A stretch of DNA of 64,000 nucleotides from Collimonas sp. OK242 (GCF_900107095.1 NZ_FNOR01000014.1:103814-167813), one strand, 5' to 3'; shown: positions 52,257 to 60,840, counted from the first letter of the stretch. Notes: generated by a model not told the origin, from the sequence alone. A program made the numbers and translations.

Positions 52257-53060
52257 TTAGGGCCCGCGGCCTGGCTCAGGCCGAGCATTTAAGGTCGGCG
52301 GGTAAATTTGCGACAGCTTGACCCACCTCTGAGCTACCTGTGCGCCGACGGTATAGTCGATACCCGAACGTTGTCGTTGATAGTCGAAACGAGGGATGCC
52401 AAGCAGGCCAGTTTCCTCGGTTTGCACCAACACCAAGCCGTCTTTACGCTTAATTTCGATGACCAATCCCAAATTCGTCTGATCGCCGGGCTTAAGAGTT
52501 TTGCGAAACGCCTCCGTTGTCTGGTCTTGCTGCGCCGTGGTTGCGGTCGCAGCCATTGGCACTTGATTCAGTTCTTGCAGAAAATCGTCATGATAACGGA
52601 CTTGCAAATGTCGACCTGATTGCGCCTCTGTGTATTGTCCTATCCCGTCTTTCTTGCCCGCTCTAAAGGAACCTTTAAACACATCGCCGTTGCGCCAGAC
52701 ATAAACACCATCTCCTTCAGGTAACCCGTCTTTTATCCCCCCGGTATAACGGTCGCCGTTGATGTAGCGAATTTCCGCTTTATCTTCAAGCAACCGGCCT
52801 TGTTTAAATTGGCCTTGCAGTTCGTCGCCATTGATGAAGCGCACCACACCACGGCCATCGCTCAAGCCTTTCAGACAAGATCCTTGGTATTGATAGGCAG
52901 GCCAAGCTTGGCTGTCGGTTAAACGGCAAGCGGTGTCTGCAGCGAGCGGAGAGGCGCTAGCAGCAGTAGCAAGCAGGCTTAAGCACAGGGGGCCGAGCGT
53001 TAACAAGCGCCAAGCCCAACCTTCCCTATCAATAGGGAAGGTTTTTCCAAAGCGCCACAT
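52257..53060 (-). CDS. exported MORN-repeat protein
   Basis: The product of about 267 residues has a hydrophobic leader (LLTLGPLCLSLLATAASAS) and then four MORN-type repeats with the Y-x-G-x-x-x-G pattern: YQGSCLKGLSDGRG, LQGQFKQGRL, YTGGIKDGLPEGDG and FKGSFRAGKKDGIG. A long alpha/beta tail follows. MORN repeats form hairpin scaffolds and bind lipids or partners. ATG 53060 is preferred over ATG 53078; either way the start lies inside the 3' end of the CsgG-like gene, so translation is coupled. It is the last gene of the putative fibre operon and may be a periplasmic or surface accessory. Confidence 0.8.
   Translation of the reverse strand: MWRFGKTFPIDREGWAWRLLTLGPLCLSLLATAASASPLAADTACRLTDSQAWPAYQYQGSCLKGLSDGRGVVRFINGDELQGQFKQGRLLEDKAEIRYINGDRYTGGIKDGLPEGDGVYVWRNGDVFKGSFRAGKKDGIGQYTEAQSGRHLQVRYHDDFLQELNQVPMAATATTAQQDQTTEAFRKTLKPGDQTNLGLVIEIKRKDGLVLVQTEETGLLGIPRFDYQRQRSGIDYTVGAQVAQRWVKLSQIYPPTLNARPEPGRGP
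53018..53043. promoter_or_regulatory. hairpin over the CsgG-like stop codon
   Basis: AACCTTCCCTAT (53018-53029) is the exact inverse of ATAGGGAAGGTT (53032-53043), giving at least an 11-bp stem. The stop of the CsgG-like gene sits in the loop and the hairpin covers the early codons of the MORN gene. On the minus strand no T-run follows, so it more likely affects mRNA processing or translation of the MORN gene than termination. Confidence 0.65.
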
Positions 53061-54129
53061 AAGCATCCGGGTTAACATAATCCGAGGTAGAAAATCCGGC
53101 TTCCTTCAACAAGCGATCACGTAGGTCTCCGCCAGTTTCTGAATATTGACCGCTGAGGGCATAGGCGCTAACCAAGGCATTAAATTTTTGCTCTTTCTCC
53201 AGTGGTGTTCTTGCGCGGCGGATTTGTGTAAACGAAAGGGTATGGCTATTGGCAATGGTTTGCATGTTTTGCGCCTCCTGAGTTTGGATAAATTCTCGCC
53301 GCGCCGTTTGCACTGTCTCGGAGTCTTCAATGCCGCCGGGTACACATTTCCAGTATGGCACCGGAACCGCTTTACCCAGCGTTTCAATGATGCCCAACTC
53401 CACTAGAAGGCGTACCGAGGCATGACGGGCTTCTATACGCGATATTGAGTCACTCCAGCCGATGGAATTACCATTGATGCTAATGTCATAGTTGTGGTCG
53501 ACACTATCGAGATTGAGCACCATCGCATTGGTTGATGCAGTGTGATTGGCAATCGAAAACATGGTGGTTTGGTTGGCGTAAAAATCCATCACGATACGAG
53601 TGCTGGTCTTCTGTTGATTACGCCCGAAGTCGACATTGAGCAGGCCCTTACCGCCGCCGGATTCAGTGGATAAATTTTGCGAGTGTTTGCTGTCGTAGAC
53701 CGCGCGGTCAAACTCAGTCACCGCACCGTACAGCGTAAAAATCGTATCGTAACCAAACGCCCGACTTGGAATCAGCGCCGCCCCGCCAATATTGAACAAC
53801 TGCGCTTCCTCTATCGTCGGCCGGTAGATAATGCTGAGTGGCCCACCGATCTTAGAGAGGGTACTCACGGCCATATCGCGCAAATCAATGGGGATTTCCT
53901 CGTCTTTGGAAGCACCCGTGGCGTCTTTCACCACGCCGACTTCAATCGGCAGCGGTTGATCAATATAAGCGCTCAACATCCGGCCAAAACATGGCAGGCT
54001 GTCGTTAAATGCATTAATCCGTTGTTTGGGGATGCTGTACGGTTCAACCACCAGGGCCTCGCCGCTTACGCAAGCGGCGAGTAAAACCGTGCTTAAAAAG
54101 TAAAAAATAGCGCGAATAAAATGCAGCAT
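53029..54129 (-). CDS. CsgG/HfaB-like outer-membrane lipoprotein
   Basis: The 366-residue product has a lipoprotein signal with lipobox LLAAC (Cys near residue 20) and the CsgG-type body: QRINAFNDSLPCF, STLSKIGGPLSIIYRPTIEEA, TIFTLYGAVTEFDRAV, a long amphipathic strand pair KTSTRIVMDFYANQTTM, and RIEARHASVRLLVELGIIE with the family's C-terminal helix. CsgG and HfaB form nonameric outer-membrane pores that secrete curli subunits or holdfast anchors. Two small secreted Asn-rich proteins are encoded just upstream, which fit as its substrates. The tail of about 80 residues beyond the CsgG core is an extra. Confidence 0.82.
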   Translation of the reverse strand: MLHFIRAIFYFLSTVLLAACVSGEALVVEPYSIPKQRINAFNDSLPCFGRMLSAYIDQPLPIEVGVVKDATGASKDEEIPIDLRDMAVSTLSKIGGPLSIIYRPTIEEAQLFNIGGAALIPSRAFGYDTIFTLYGAVTEFDRAVYDSKHSQNLSTESGGGKGLLNVDFGRNQQKTSTRIVMDFYANQTTMFSIANHTASTNAMVLNLDSVDHNYDISINGNSIGWSDSISRIEARHASVRLLVELGIIETLGKAVPVPYWKCVPGGIEDSETVQTARREFIQTQEAQNMQTIANSHTLSFTQIRRARTPLEKEQKFNALVSAYALSGQYSETGGDLRDRLLKEAGFSTSDYVNPDAYVALWKNLPY

Positions 54130-54181
54130 GAGTATGTTATTTCCATTAATTTACTCGAATAGGAAACATTTTATGATTTCA

Positions 54182-54544
54182 TTATTTAACCGCGGCATCT
54201 TTATTGACAATAGTTGAATTAGAGTGATCGGCTTTAATAATAATTGTTGCATTATTCATTTTTGCATTTGATCCAATATTAACGCTATTTACATTCGCGC
54301 TGCCGTCACTCTTTCCTTGAACAATTCGATGTTTTCCTCCTGACGCTCCCTCACGAGACTCTTTATTGGCACGATTCATCGCATTCGTAACAATGAATTG
54401 AGTATTGGTTAAAGGCTTCGTATTTTTTTGTTGTTGATTCAATTGTGCTTTATATGCATCATATGCAGTGCCATCAGCCAAGGCAAAACCATAGGGAGTA
54501 GATAAAATAATCAACAGGAATATATTAGAGAACGGGCGGATCAT
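54182..54544 (-). CDS. small secreted protein with Asn-Ser/Thr-Ile repeats (candidate fibre subunit B)
   Basis: The start MIRPFSN at 54544 (the open frame begins earlier) gives 120 residues with a signal peptide (NIFLLIILSTPYGFALADG). The middle is charged and Gln/Asn-rich; the last 45 residues hold imperfect units NSVNIGSNAK, NNATIIIKAD and SNSTIVNKD. Such Asn-x-Ile/Val turns suit stacked beta-strands. It is adjacent to a similar secreted protein and to a CsgG-like pore, so it may be a subunit or nucleator of a surface fibre. No family is recognised. Confidence 0.65.
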   Translation of the reverse strand: MIRPFSNIFLLIILSTPYGFALADGTAYDAYKAQLNQQQKNTKPLTNTQFIVTNAMNRANKESREGASGGKHRIVQGKSDGSANVNSVNIGSNAKMNNATIIIKADHSNSTIVNKDAAVK

Positions 54545-54636
54545 TTTATTTGCCTTCCAGTTAACAGGAGTCGCAGTATTTAAGCGCCTCCTGCATTTTC
54601 CATCAATGAAATCAATGAAAAACATTGAATATAAAT

Positions 54637-54948
54637 CTATTTTCCAACGGTAATTGAATTCTGAGTTCCTTGACCAGTAATCGTATTATCACCGCCCTTC
54701 AGATCGATAGTATTATGAGAAGTTTTTTTTGTATCGTTAACCATAATTGAGTTTTGGACCGCTGAACCACCGACTGAGCCACCTCCCCCACTTAATGGCC
54801 CAATCTTTACACTGGCCTTTCCCGTGACTTGGTTAGTAATTTTATTTTTCGTATTTTCTTGCTTTATCGTATTAGTTGTATCGGCAAAGCCGATACAAGA
54901 AACCGTGCTGATAACACCGAAAACAACCATAGTTTTAACGAATCGCAT
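54637..54948 (-). CDS. small secreted protein with Asn-Ser/Thr-Ile repeats (candidate fibre subunit A)
   Basis: The start MRFVKTMVVFG at 54948 has a GAGAGG site. The 103-residue product has a signal peptide (TMVVFGVISTVSCIGFA) and a mature part of about 80 residues with a Gly-rich centre (GPLSGGGGSVGGSA) and a C-terminal series QNSIMVND, HNTIDLKG, DNTITGQG, QNSITVGK. The near-regular N[ST]I spacing of about 9-14 residues recalls curlin and HfaA-like repeat subunits, although the curlin Ser-x5-Gln pattern is absent. It is the first gene of the operon ending with the CsgG-like and MORN genes. Confidence 0.68.
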   Translation of the reverse strand: MRFVKTMVVFGVISTVSCIGFADTTNTIKQENTKNKITNQVTGKASVKIGPLSGGGGSVGGSAVQNSIMVNDTKKTSHNTIDLKGGDNTITGQGTQNSITVGK

Positions 54949-55037
54949 GATGGCCTCTCTTCTCTGATTGAAAAAATAAATCCCGCATTCAATCCCTAAA
55001 TGCATAAACACCTGATTGATTAAATTTCTCGTGCTGG

Positions 55038-55100
55038 ACGAAGTTGGATGTCTGCAGGAATAAATTATGCTGACCGACGAAGTCGGCGCAAATAAATTAT
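55038..55100. promoter_or_regulatory. tandem direct repeats upstream of the CsgG-like operon
   Basis: ACGAAGTTGG (55038-55047) and ACGAAGTCGG (55077-55086) are followed by exact copies of AATAAATTAT at 55059-55068 and 55091-55100. The pair lies 90-150 bases before the start of the first gene at 54948 and looks like two adjacent protein-binding sites or a duplicated promoter part. Confidence 0.5.
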
Positions 55101-55110
55101 CGAGGGCATG

Positions 55111-55151
55111 CCCCTTAGGACCCAAGCTATGCTTGGGTCGGTATGAAGGGG
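55111..55151. repeat. nested hairpin
   Basis: GACCCAAGC (55119-55127) pairs with GCTTGGGTC (55131-55139) round a TAT loop; an outer CCCCTT (55111-55116) pairs with AAGGGG (55146-55151). It belongs to the upstream region of the minus-strand fibre operon and may be a leader or terminator of an upstream transcript. Confidence 0.5.
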
Positions 55152-55805
55152 AAGTAAGCAAAGCACAATATAAACCGCGCCCTCAAGACAGAGTTTCTGC
55201 AAGTGTGCTTCACTAAATTTTAGACCGCGATTTCCATACGGCAACTGTCAACATTAACAGGTGAAAATCCCGCTACGCGGCAGGAAACTCACATGGGCAC
55301 TCCATTTTGATATGGCCTCGCGCACAAAATCCAGACACGAACTTGCGCGTGATGGCCGCTTCCATGTTGTGGAGGAAGCCCAACAATCGCTTGTACCCTC
55401 GCTCAGCAATTCCGGCACTGAGCAGATGAAGAGCCCCTCGAGCAGTTGACTTCGAGGAGCTTGAATCAAGCTAAAAATCACATCATTTTTGCTTAAATAT
55501 ACCGTCCAAAAACCAACAATCACGTAACGGCACTGCTCAGTGAGATTGTCGCTGCGCGCGGATGCCAAAGCGTTGGGCGACCGACTAAGCAAGGAATTCC
55601 TTACATGCATTTCGGGTTTTCCTGATTTGAATTTGCTTTGATATCACCCATTATTTCCAGGTGGAAATAAATGCATTTATTATCACATCAATGAAAAGGT
55701 GGTCAATGGGGCATTGCACTGCCCATGCCGGTGAAAAAAAACAATAAGCAAGTTCTCATAGCCTTGGTTTGCCCGCCGACAAAAATTTTACAAAGGATCA
55801 TTTTC
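55152..55805. other. intergenic region, no gene seen
   Basis: The stretch between the fibre operon leader and the glycoside hydrolase holds a weak frame at 55254-55610 (minus) that has no ribosome site and no recognisable homology. It should hold the promoter of the hydrolase. Base composition is mixed and there is no clear mobile element. Confidence 0.45.
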
Positions 55806-58268
55806 ATGTTGCTTTTCAACAGAACGAGGTTGGCGGCTCTATTTGCCGCCGGACTAGCGTTACTCCCTCCGTCGTCGGCAATCGCGCAAACCACGGCCAA
55901 CGTCACCGTCAACGCCGGCACCAGTCTGAACAAGATCCCCAGCGGCGCCTTCGGTGTGAACACGGCGGTTTGGGATGGCTACCTGCTCGATCCGGCCATA
56001 CCCGCTCTGCTGTCGAAAGCCGGCATCAACGCGCTGCGCTATCCCGGCGGATCGACGGCGGATGTCTACAACTGGCAAACGAATTCGATTGTTACGGGAC
56101 AGGGCGGTTATGCCAATCCCAGCAACACTTTCGATGCATTCATGGGAATGGTCAAGAACTCCGGCGCAACGCCGATCATCACCGTGAACTACGGTTCCAA
56201 TGCCGCCGGCAACGGCGGAGGAACTCCCAGTTTCGCCGCTTCCTGGGTGCAATATGCCAATGTGACCAAAGGTTACGGAGTCAAGTACTGGGAAGTCGGT
56301 AACGAGGTGTACGGCAACGGCGGATATGGTTCGTCGTGGGAAACCGATCTGCACAGCGCGCGCGATCCGGCGACCTACGGCGCCAACGTGGCGCTGTTCG
56401 CCTCTGCAATGAAGGCTGTCGATCCGACCATCAAGGTTGGGGTGGTACTGACCGCGCCGGGCAACTGGCCCGACGGGCAGACGCCGAGCTGGAATTCCAC
56501 CGTCCTGGCGAAGTGCGGCTCGGCGATCGATTTCGTCATCGTGCACTGGTATCCGCAAAATCCGGGCAGCGAATCGGACTCCGGGCTGCTGGCCTCGCCG
56601 CAAAGCGGTTTTAACGGCTCCCCCGGCATTGCCGGCATGGTTTCCAGCGTGAAATCGCTGATCAATCAGTATGGCGGCTCGAACGCATCGAAGATTCAAA
56701 TCTTCGTCACCGAAATGAACTCCGTGTCGACGAACCCCGGCAAGCAGACAATCAGCGTCGTGAACGCGATGTTCGTCGCCGACGGTTTGCTGACATGGCT
56801 GGAAAACGGCGCGGCGAACGTGGATATCTGGTCGCTGCACAACGGCAGCACGGGCGGGAACATGTCTTCCAGCCTGTTCGGCTCGGCCACCTACGGCGAT
56901 TACGGCATCCTGTCGAACGCCACCTCGGGCGAGCCTGCAGCCGATACGCCGGCGCCGACCTACTTCGGCATGCAGATGCTGACCAACCTGGGCAAAGCGG
57001 GCGACACTCTGGTTTCCGCCGCGTCGAGCAACAGCCTGCTTACCGCGCATGCAGTCAAGCAGGCCAACGGAAATCTGGCGCTGCTCCTGATCAATAAGGA
57101 CCCGAACTATACGACCACCGCCAACGTGGCCGTATCCGGTTATACACCGGCTGCCACCGGCACGTCCTACACGTTTGGCAAATCGAGCAGCGCCATCGCC
57201 TCCGCTAGCGCCACCGGTCTGGGAAGCAGCTTCAAGGTCACGGCCCAGCCTTATTCGCTGACGACCGTCGTATTGACTCCGGGAAGCACTTCTCCGGGCT
57301 TCAGCCTGTCCGGCAGCGTGGCCAACCTCTCGATCAAACAGGGCGGCAGCGGCAGTTCCACGATCACCGTCGCGCCTTCCGGCGGATTCGCCGGCGCGGT
57401 ATCGTTTGCGGCGAGCGGTCTGCCAAGCGGCGTCACGGCGTCGTTCAGCCCGACATCAATCACCGGATCGACCACGCTGACATTGAGCGCCGGCAGTTCG
57501 GCAGCCATCGGAACGGCAACAGTAACCATTACGGGGAAAAGCGGATCGTTGACTTCGCAGACGAAGTTCACCTTGACCGTCAATGCTCCGGCAGTAGCAA
57601 ATTTCAGCTTGTCCGCAACCCCCGCGTCAGTGTCGCTTGCCCAAGGAGCCAGCGCGACTTCGAGCATCTCGATCGCGCCCGCAGGCGGGTTTAACAGCAG
57701 TGTCGCCTTGTCCATCAGCGGCTTGCCAAGCGGCGTGACTGCCAGCTTCAGCCCCGCAACGACCGCCAGCACGAGCACCTTGACGCTCAATGCTTCCAGC
57801 ACGGCATCAACCGGAAACAGCACCGCCACCGTCACCGGCGCCGGCGGTTCGCTGAGCCATACAGCGACGCTCGCCTTGAGCGTCAACACCGCTTCCTCAA
57901 GCGGAGGCAGCGCGACATTTGCCGGCAATCCATCGGCCAACGGCCCCTGGTACGATGAAGACGATGTGACCCTCACGACAACAGCCCCGATCACCGCCTT
58001 GACGCTGACCATCACGGTCCCCGCCGCAAACGTAACCTATAACAGCAGCTATAACACCGTCGGTTCGGCAATCGTCACGAGCCACGCCAGCGGAGCCAAT
58101 ATCGTGTACACGTTCACGCTGGCCAGCGGCCAGTCGATCGGCGCGGGCAACTACACATTTGCGGCGCAATTGAATGGCAACGGCACGACACATAATGCCG
58201 CAAGCGATACATGGTCGGTCACTTATACCTCGGGCGGCGCGACCTATACAAAATCGGGTTCAATTTAA
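55806..58268 (+). CDS. secreted glycoside hydrolase with Ig-like tandem domains
   Basis: ATG at 55806 (AAAGGATC before it) gives 820 residues with a signal peptide (LAALFAAGLALLPPSSAIAQ). The N-terminal 490 residues form a barrel of the GH-A clan: LRYPGGSTADVYNW, the acid/base pair in YWEVGNEVYG, FVIVHWYP and the nucleophile region FVTEMNS, as in arabinofuranosidase-like and GH39/GH51-type enzymes. Two Ig-like repeats follow, each with a GLPSGVTASFSP block (about 540 and 640), then a C-terminal beta domain starting near residue 700 (NPSANGPWYDEDDVTL) that may be a carbohydrate-binding module. The exact GH family is not certain. It is monocistronic. Confidence 0.85.
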   Translation: MLLFNRTRLAALFAAGLALLPPSSAIAQTTANVTVNAGTSLNKIPSGAFGVNTAVWDGYLLDPAIPALLSKAGINALRYPGGSTADVYNWQTNSIVTGQGGYANPSNTFDAFMGMVKNSGATPIITVNYGSNAAGNGGGTPSFAASWVQYANVTKGYGVKYWEVGNEVYGNGGYGSSWETDLHSARDPATYGANVALFASAMKAVDPTIKVGVVLTAPGNWPDGQTPSWNSTVLAKCGSAIDFVIVHWYPQNPGSESDSGLLASPQSGFNGSPGIAGMVSSVKSLINQYGGSNASKIQIFVTEMNSVSTNPGKQTISVVNAMFVADGLLTWLENGAANVDIWSLHNGSTGGNMSSSLFGSATYGDYGILSNATSGEPAADTPAPTYFGMQMLTNLGKAGDTLVSAASSNSLLTAHAVKQANGNLALLLINKDPNYTTTANVAVSGYTPAATGTSYTFGKSSSAIASASATGLGSSFKVTAQPYSLTTVVLTPGSTSPGFSLSGSVANLSIKQGGSGSSTITVAPSGGFAGAVSFAASGLPSGVTASFSPTSITGSTTLTLSAGSSAAIGTATVTITGKSGSLTSQTKFTLTVNAPAVANFSLSATPASVSLAQGASATSSISIAPAGGFNSSVALSISGLPSGVTASFSPATTASTSTLTLNASSTASTGNSTATVTGAGGSLSHTATLALSVNTASSSGGSATFAGNPSANGPWYDEDDVTLTTTAPITALTLTITVPAANVTYNSSYNTVGSAIVTSHASGANIVYTFTLASGQSIGAGNYTFAAQLNGNGTTHNAASDTWSVTYTSGGATYTKSGSI

Positions 58269-58342
58269 TCGTGATAGTTACCATGCGGCGTCGCTGTTAT
58301 CAATCAGGTTGGCAGCTCGGATAACGAGCAAATGAAATCAGG

Positions 58343-58370
58343 CCCCTAACCGCCTTCAGGCGGTTAGGGG
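58343..58370 (+). terminator. terminator hairpin after the glycoside hydrolase
   Basis: CCCCTAACCGCCT (58343-58355) pairs perfectly with AGGCGGTTAGGGG (58358-58370), a 13-bp stem. It follows the hydrolase stop by 75 bases. No T-run follows on the plus strand, so its efficiency is uncertain, but the position between two convergent coding regions favours a termination role. Confidence 0.65.
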
Positions 58371-58401
58371 CAAGTCCACTGTTGCATCCCATTTTTTGCG
58401 A

Positions 58402-58980
58402 TTAATCAAAATCGATTCCCAATCGTCGAATAGCGGATAGTCCGTTCAGGCAGTAATAGCGCTGCGACAGCCCCAGGCCCAGGAGCGTTCCTGTCAGCGT
58501 ATCGCGCCGCAATACCTGGCCGTACTGGTCACTGGTGTATTTCAGCGTCTTGAGATTTTGCCGGGTATTGGCTAAGGTGCCGTCGTTGTATGCACTGACC
58601 TGTTTCAGATGACCATTGACGTCATAAGTAAAATCCGACAAGCCCGGCTTCCAGTACACCGCATTCGGGTTGCCCGGATCCGTGCCGCGCAGGGTGGTCT
58701 GGCTTTGCTTTGCTTCATCCCACCAGACAAAACTGGTGTCGGTATGCACCCCGGCGCCGGCTGCTTTGGACGGGTCGTATTGGTAGCTGTGCGTGACCAC
58801 GCCCTGATCGGCACCGCCGTAGTAGCCGCTGGCGTCTTTCAGGCGATAGTCATAGCTGGTGACCGTGGTGCTGGCGGTGCCGCCCACCGGCGATTGCACC
58901 ACCGTGTCTTGCGTGAGCCGGTTATCGGCGTCAAACACACGGATAGCGATCACCGACAGGCTCTCGGCATCTCGACTTCA
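58402..58980 (-). pseudogene. RHS-repeat protein fragment
   Basis: About 190 codons read as YD/RHS repeats: FDADNRLTQDTVVQSP, SYQYDPSKAAGAG, FTYDVNGHLKQVSAYND and KYTSDQYGQVLRRDTL. Both ends are missing: there is no start region upstream (an in-frame stop at about 58984) and the frame ends inside a repeat with RLGIDFD. RHS proteins are large polymorphic toxins or sugar-associated surface proteins, so this is a remnant with no toxin tip. Confidence 0.75.
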
Positions 58981-59008
58981 TGAGCGCAATACTGGGATCA
59001 AACGCCAT

Positions 59009-59206
59009 TTACTCATCTGCGCCACTGGCCGCCTGCTCGGCCTGAATATGTGCGCTGTTAGTGCTGGAGATGACATCGTTAGTCGGTGATGGTGAGAGCG
59101 TGGGTAGTTTTTTCTTTATTAAAGGCAGATTTTTGCGCTCTGTCCCATCGGGCAATACCGCCTGTTCTGCTGATAACCAGCTTCCGCTATCTTTTGTCAT
59201 GTGCAT
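59009..59206 (-). CDS. small hypothetical ORF (65 aa), possibly part of the RHS remnant
   Basis: The 65-residue frame lies just upstream of the RHS fragment on the same strand, is polar and Ser/Pro-rich (KKLPTLSPSPTNDVISSTNS) and has no signal peptide. It may be a short real gene or a piece of the decayed RHS locus. An AGGAG-like site (GACAGGAG) precedes the ATG at 59206. Confidence 0.3.
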   Translation of the reverse strand: MHMTKDSGSWLSAEQAVLPDGTERKNLPLIKKKLPTLSPSPTNDVISSTNSAHIQAEQAASGADE

Positions 59207-59311
59207 GCTCCTGTCTGATTGTGTCGTAACAGCTTAGGACATCTGTCCAGGAAGTGCGTTGATGTACCTCAAAACAACGCCTTATTGATAGTAGCGCGAG
59301 CAGCTTCCATC

Positions 59312-59482
59312 ATGGCCCGCAGCTTTTCGCAATCGGAGTTGACTCTGGAGCGGGCCAAGGCCGGTATGTCGCAAGTAGTAAAAAAATTTGACCGAATTGA
59401 TACTGACCACAAAGACTACATCACCCGACAACAGATCAAAGACGTCATGAAAGAAGGCCCGTCGTCCAGAAATAAAATTTAA
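59312..59482 (+). pseudogene. truncated EF-hand protein fragment
   Basis: The 56 codons from ATG 59312 include one EF-hand-like loop, DTDHKDYITRQQ, in which position 12 is Gln rather than Glu, and the preceding helix LTLERAKAGMSQVVKKFDRI. Related proteins in this group are about 100-200 residues with a signal peptide and several loops. The 5' part is gone, so this is most likely a remnant. It overlaps the end of the convergent yegQ gene by four bases. Confidence 0.55.
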
Positions 59483-60840
59483 TCGGCTTCAGTCAATATC
59501 CGCGAAATCAGAGCGTGTTCAAATTGACTTTCCAATGGGATCAATACGTCAATCCCGCTACCCAAGGCAACCTGAAGATCGACGCCATTTTTATCGCGTA
59601 TTGTTTCGACGACCATTAAACGATTGCCCTGCGGATGGATCAGTTCCAGCGTGTCACCCACCGAAAATTTGTTTTTCACTTCCACCGTTGCCCAGCCTTC
59701 ATTGATCTGATTGACCTTGCCAACGTAAATACTGCGTTTTGATTTGGAATGGCCATCCAGATAGTTCTGGGTTTCGTGACTGCGATGTCGCTCATAAAAT
59801 CCGGTGGTGTAGCCGCGATTGGATAGGCCATCCAGATCGGCCAGCAAGGCTGGGTTGAAAGGCTTGCCGGCTACCGCGTCGTCGATCGCCTGCCGGTACA
59901 CCTGCGCTGCGCGTGAAACGTAATACTGACTTTTGGTTCTGCCTTCAATTTTTAACGAATCAACCCCGATCTTCACCAATTTTTCGACATATTCCACAGC
60001 ACGTAAATCCTTGGAATTCATGATGTAGGTACCGTACTCGTCTTCCGCTATCGGCATGAGCTCACCGGGCCGGTTGGCTTCTTCAATCAGATAAGTCTGA
60101 TCGGCCAGCGGGTGACGGGGAATCTGGGCCGCGACGGAAAAAGACTGCTCGGCGTCGCGCAAGGCCTTATTGAATTCAAACGGGATCACTTTGACCTGGC
60201 CCGACTCATCTTCGCTGGCATTGGCCATTTTGTAATCCCAGCGGCAGGCATTGGTGCAGGTCCCCTGGTTGGCATCGCGATGGTTGAAGTAACCCGATAG
60301 CAAACAACGACCCGAATAGGCGATGCACAGGGCACCATGCACGAATACTTCGATCTCCATATCCGGGCATTCCTGGCGGATTTGGCTAATCTCGTCCAGA
60401 CTCAGTTCGCGCGACAGAATCACCCGGGTCAGGCCTATTTTCTGCCAGAACTTCACGGTGGCGTAATTCACAGTATTCGATTGCACAGAGAGGTGGACCG
60501 ACAATTCCGGCCACTTTTCGCGCACCATCATGATCAGCCCGGGGTCGGCCATGATTAGCGCATCAGGATTCAGCGCAATCACTTCTTCCATGTCAGCCAG
60601 ATAACTTTTTATCTTATTGTTATGCGCCAGAATATTACTGGCCACAAACAGCTTTTTGCCACGCGTATGCGCTTCCCGGATGCCTGTTTTCAGATTTTCC
60701 AGTTTAAAATCGTTGTTGCGGGCACGTAAAGAATAGCGTGGTTGACCGGCATAGACGGCATCGGCGCCAAAATCGAAGGCAGCTCGCATGCGATCAAGAT
60801 CGCCGGCCGGTAAGAGGAGCTCCGGGATGGCTGTTGTCAT
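59479..60840 (-). CDS. yegQ: U32 peptidase-family protein, tRNA hydroxylation protein TrhP type
   Basis: ATG 60840 gives 453 residues. The U32 signature is intact: EVFVHGALCIAYSGRCLLSGY cut at the conserved HGALC and SGRC, with QGTCTNACRWDY supplying Cys ligands of the iron-sulfur cluster. The N-terminal LLLPAGDLDRMRAAFDFGADAVYAG is the barrel start. The YegQ/TrhP branch makes 5-hydroxyuridine at tRNA position 34 together with prephenate-dependent partners. It is a housekeeping gene in an otherwise decayed stretch. A GGAAA site precedes the start. Confidence 0.92.
   Translation of the reverse strand: MTTAIPELLLPAGDLDRMRAAFDFGADAVYAGQPRYSLRARNNDFKLENLKTGIREAHTRGKKLFVASNILAHNNKIKSYLADMEEVIALNPDALIMADPGLIMMVREKWPELSVHLSVQSNTVNYATVKFWQKIGLTRVILSRELSLDEISQIRQECPDMEIEVFVHGALCIAYSGRCLLSGYFNHRDANQGTCTNACRWDYKMANASEDESGQVKVIPFEFNKALRDAEQSFSVAAQIPRHPLADQTYLIEEANRPGELMPIAEDEYGTYIMNSKDLRAVEYVEKLVKIGVDSLKIEGRTKSQYYVSRAAQVYRQAIDDAVAGKPFNPALLADLDGLSNRGYTTGFYERHRSHETQNYLDGHSKSKRSIYVGKVNQINEGWATVEVKNKFSVGDTLELIHPQGNRLMVVETIRDKNGVDLQVALGSGIDVLIPLESQFEHALISRILTEAD

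Noticed and set aside
55254..55610. 118-residue minus-strand frame
   Set aside because: No ribosome site, no signal or motif, composition resembles random reading of an intergenic region.
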